From: Myxococcales bacterium
GTDB taxonomy: Bacteria; Myxococcota_A; Polyangia; Polyangiales; Houyiibacteriaceae
Assembly (NCBI GenBank): GCA_020354595.1
Contig: CP070650.1
Span: 2,503,567-2,511,365 of the forward strand
DNA length: 7,799 nt
Reading direction: 5' to 3'
In this document: positions 6,301 through 7,799 of the stretch, in pieces
Numbering within the stretch: the first letter of the stretch is position 1
How the letters are laid out: every line of letters begins with the position of its first letter
Translations under genes and position numbers: made by a program
The notes under the pieces: generated by a model
Database searches by the model: none
What the model was told of the DNA's origin: nothing
What the model saw: the letters and a program-made list of their open reading frames with translations, nothing else

Positions 6301-7655
6301 GGCGCGTGCTCTTCGCCAGGCGGGATCATCGTCCCGAACCCTTTCCAACCGAAGCGGCGCATGAGCTTGTCCGAGTACCTCTTGAAGACCGACTTCTTCA
6401 CGTAGGTCGCGTGACGGGCGGAGTCGACGTACTGGATGCCGCCCGAGAGGTTGGGGCGGTCCTTCTTCTTCAGCTCGTGGAACTTGGCTGCCTGCTTGGG
6501 CCGCTGCTCCTGATCCAGGATGAAGTTGCACATCATGTCCGCTTGAAGCGTGAAGAAGTCATACGCGCCGCCGTCGGTCTGGTGGAGGCCCAGACAACAC
6601 ACGTTGTCGTATTCGCGGTGGAGCGAGCTCAAGTAGAGGTCCGGGTATTTGCTGATCCACTCGAAGTGGCTCTTGTCCATGTACGGGTAGGTGACCTTGT
6701 AGCCGGTGGCGAAGACGATCAGGTCGACCTCGACGCTGGTTCCGTCCTTGAAGAACACCCGCTTGCCGTCGAAGCGCTCGATGTCGGGCTTGTAGGTCAG
6801 GTCCCCGTGGCCGAGGTAGTGCAAGACCTGGGTGTTCATGATGGGATGACTCGCCATCACCGGGTGGTCGGGCTTCGGTAGGCCGTAGCGAGTCAGATCT
6901 CCCACGGTCATTCGCAGCAAGAGCTCGAACACCCGGCGCTCGACGAAGCGGGGAAGGGTGACCTTGCTCGCGAAGAGATCGGTCGGCATGCCGAAGAAGT
7001 ACTTCGGGATGACGTGGTAGCCTCGTCGAAGGCTGATGTAAGCCTCGTCTGCGTATAGCGCCGCGTCGCAAGCGATGTCGCACCCGGAGTTTCCACCGCC
7101 GACGACGAGCACGCGCTTGCCGGTGAACTCGTCGGGCTTGCGGTAGCGAACCGAGTGGATCGTCTCGCCGGTGTACTCGCCTGGATGCACGGGAATGTTC
7201 GGATCCCACGTGTTGCCGCTGCACAAGAAGAGCCCGCGATAGCGTCGGGCTTCACCGTCGCCAAGCCTCACGAGCCAGGTCTTGCCGCCGTCGTCGGTTT
7301 CGACGCGCTCGATCGGCATCTCGAAGGTGATGTTCGGATAGAGATCGTAGGCGCGCGCGAACTGTCGGATGTAAGCGAGGATCTGCCGGTGGTTCGGGTA
7401 GTCAGGATAGTCCTCGGGCATATCGAAGCCCGGAAGGTTTGAAACCGTCTTCGAGGAAATGAAGTGCGCGGTCTCGTACATCGGAGACCAGTCGTTCTTG
7501 ATGTCCCAGATTCCTCCGACGTCGTCGTTCTTGTCGAACTGCTCGTAGGGAATCCCGGCGTGTTTCAGGGAACGCGCAGCGAGAAGGCCGGCAGGGCCGG
7601 CGCCAATGACACAGTAGTGAGCGGTGCGATCGAGGATGGAGCCATTGGTGGGCAT
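6234..7655 (-). CDS. Flavin-containing monooxygenase (FMO-like), NAD(P)H-dependent
   Basis: A 473-residue flavoprotein monooxygenase with two Rossmann motifs. GAGPAG at 18-23 binds FAD and GGGNSG at 186-191 binds NAD(P)H. Between them YTGETIHSVRY (161-171) matches the FMO fingerprint FxGxxxHxxx(Y/F), with Tyr in place of the first Phe. Baeyer-Villiger enzymes of this class have Trp at the last position, so an N- or S-oxygenating FMO type is favoured. FATGY at 315-319 is the conserved C-terminal motif. Other typical segments are VGGIWD at 46-51 and DYPNHRQILAYI at 85-96. Such enzymes oxygenate soft nucleophiles such as amines and sulfides in the cytosol; the substrate cannot be read from sequence. 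The ATG at 7655 is the only start in frame close to the FAD motif. It has no Shine-Dalgarno but has a TACGAT -10-like box 7 bases upstream. The last 22 or so residues, rich in Arg and Ser, are encoded opposite the end of cinA and look like read-on beyond the usual family end. Confidence 0.93.
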   Translation of the reverse strand: MPTNGSILDRTAHYCVIGAGPAGLLAARSLKHAGIPYEQFDKNDDVGGIWDIKNDWSPMYETAHFISSKTVSNLPGFDMPEDYPDYPNHRQILAYIRQFARAYDLYPNITFEMPIERVETDDGGKTWLVRLGDGEARRYRGLFLCSGNTWDPNIPVHPGEYTGETIHSVRYRKPDEFTGKRVLVVGGGNSGCDIACDAALYADEAYISLRRGYHVIPKYFFGMPTDLFASKVTLPRFVERRVFELLLRMTVGDLTRYGLPKPDHPVMASHPIMNTQVLHYLGHGDLTYKPDIERFDGKRVFFKDGTSVEVDLIVFATGYKVTYPYMDKSHFEWISKYPDLYLSSLHREYDNVCCLGLHQTDGGAYDFFTLQADMMCNFILDQEQRPKQAAKFHELKKKDRPNLSGGIQYVDSARHATYVKKSVFKRYSDKLMRRFGWKGFGTMIPPGEEHAPQRSPRLKSRPSTARRTSSRAT

Positions 7656-7662
7656 GGGAGGG

Positions 7663-7668
7663 ATCGTA
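7663..7668 (-). promoter_or_regulatory. -10-like box of the FMO gene, possible leaderless start
   Basis: The minus strand reads TTACGAT, then CCCTCCC, then the ATG. TACGAT matches TATAAT at 4 of 6 and ends 7 bases before the start codon, so transcription would begin at or within a few bases of the ATG. No -35 match at standard spacing was found, and no Shine-Dalgarno is present, which fits a leaderless mRNA. Confidence 0.4.
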
Positions 7669-7799
7669 AGCGGGCGCGGCGCGGCCGGCTTGAATGAAAC
7701 GGCTACGAAACTCGATGGGTCCGCGCACCCTGGTTACACCGCCCGCCCACCCCCGCCCGTAATCCTCCCTGCGCGCCCCTTCGCTACGCTTGGGGCTTG
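7669..7799. other. Right-edge non-coding stretch upstream of the FMO gene
   Basis: No supportable gene. The longest plus-strand reading from an ATG at 7694 stops after about 22 codons at TAA (7760-7762), has no Shine-Dalgarno and has no recognisable sequence. A C-rich run (about 7739-7759) is followed by GCCCC (7775-7779) and GGGGC (7792-7796), a 5-bp stem with a 12-base loop and no T-tract. The stretch probably includes the upstream regulatory region of the FMO gene. Confidence 0.4.

Noticed and set aside
5527..6531. Minus-strand open frame covering the end of cinA and part of the FMO gene
   Set aside because: It sits in a different frame from the FMO gene, is rich in Arg/Ala/His/Pro, and overlaps two well-supported genes.
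7775..7796. GCCCC...GGGGC stem near the right edge as a terminator
   Set aside because: The stem is only 5 bp with a 12-base loop and lacks a following T-tract on either strand. No gene end is visible next to it.

Overview
The window is GC-rich bacterial DNA with tightly packed genes, strong third-position GC bias and long antisense shadow frames. It contains five complete protein genes and one gene cut by the left edge. Nothing in it fixes the taxon. A Gram-negative host is likely, because one gene encodes a lipoprotein and its partner has an Sec-type signal peptide, and the style fits a large-genome proteobacterial or myxobacteria-like lineage. That placement is a guess from general character. 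No tRNA, rRNA, CRISPR array, transposase or phage gene was seen.

Left block (1-4924, all minus strand): an apparent four-gene operon reading right to left. It starts with a secreted M16 zinc peptidase that has an intact HxxEH site (3548-4924). Next is a lipoprotein M16 homologue that has lost HxxEH but keeps the R/Y substrate-binding pair (2022-3548), joined through a TGATG stop/start overlap. Then comes glmS, glucosamine-6-phosphate synthase (180-2012), after a 9-base gap. Last is the N-terminus of a GT4-like glycosyltransferase (1-172), after a 7-base gap. The two M16 proteins look like the complementary halves of one periplasmic protease. GlmS makes the precursor of UDP-GlcNAc, and the glycosyltransferase probably uses a nucleotide sugar, so the operon may tie envelope sugar supply to envelope proteolysis. 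That link is inference from gene order.

Middle (4925-5040): a 116-base divergent intergenic region. It holds a Shine-Dalgarno for the M16 operon, a perfect 6-bp hairpin just upstream of it, a 9-bp inverted repeat with half-sites spaced by about two helical turns, and a weak sigma70-like promoter candidate for cinA.

Right block: cinA (5041-6300, plus) encodes the two-domain CinA/PncC protein of NMN deamidation and pyridine nucleotide recycling. It converges on a flavin-containing monooxygenase gene (6234-7655, minus), and the two coding regions overlap tail to tail by 67 bases. The FMO gene has no Shine-Dalgarno but has a TACGAT -10-like hexamer 7 bases before its ATG, which suggests a leaderless or near-leaderless mRNA. 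The last 144 bases hold no gene that I can support.

I see no clear evidence of a wholly new system. The points most worth checking are the split-function M16 pair co-transcribed with glmS and a glycosyltransferase, the inverted repeats in the divergent promoter region, and the FMO C-terminal tail encoded antisense to cinA.
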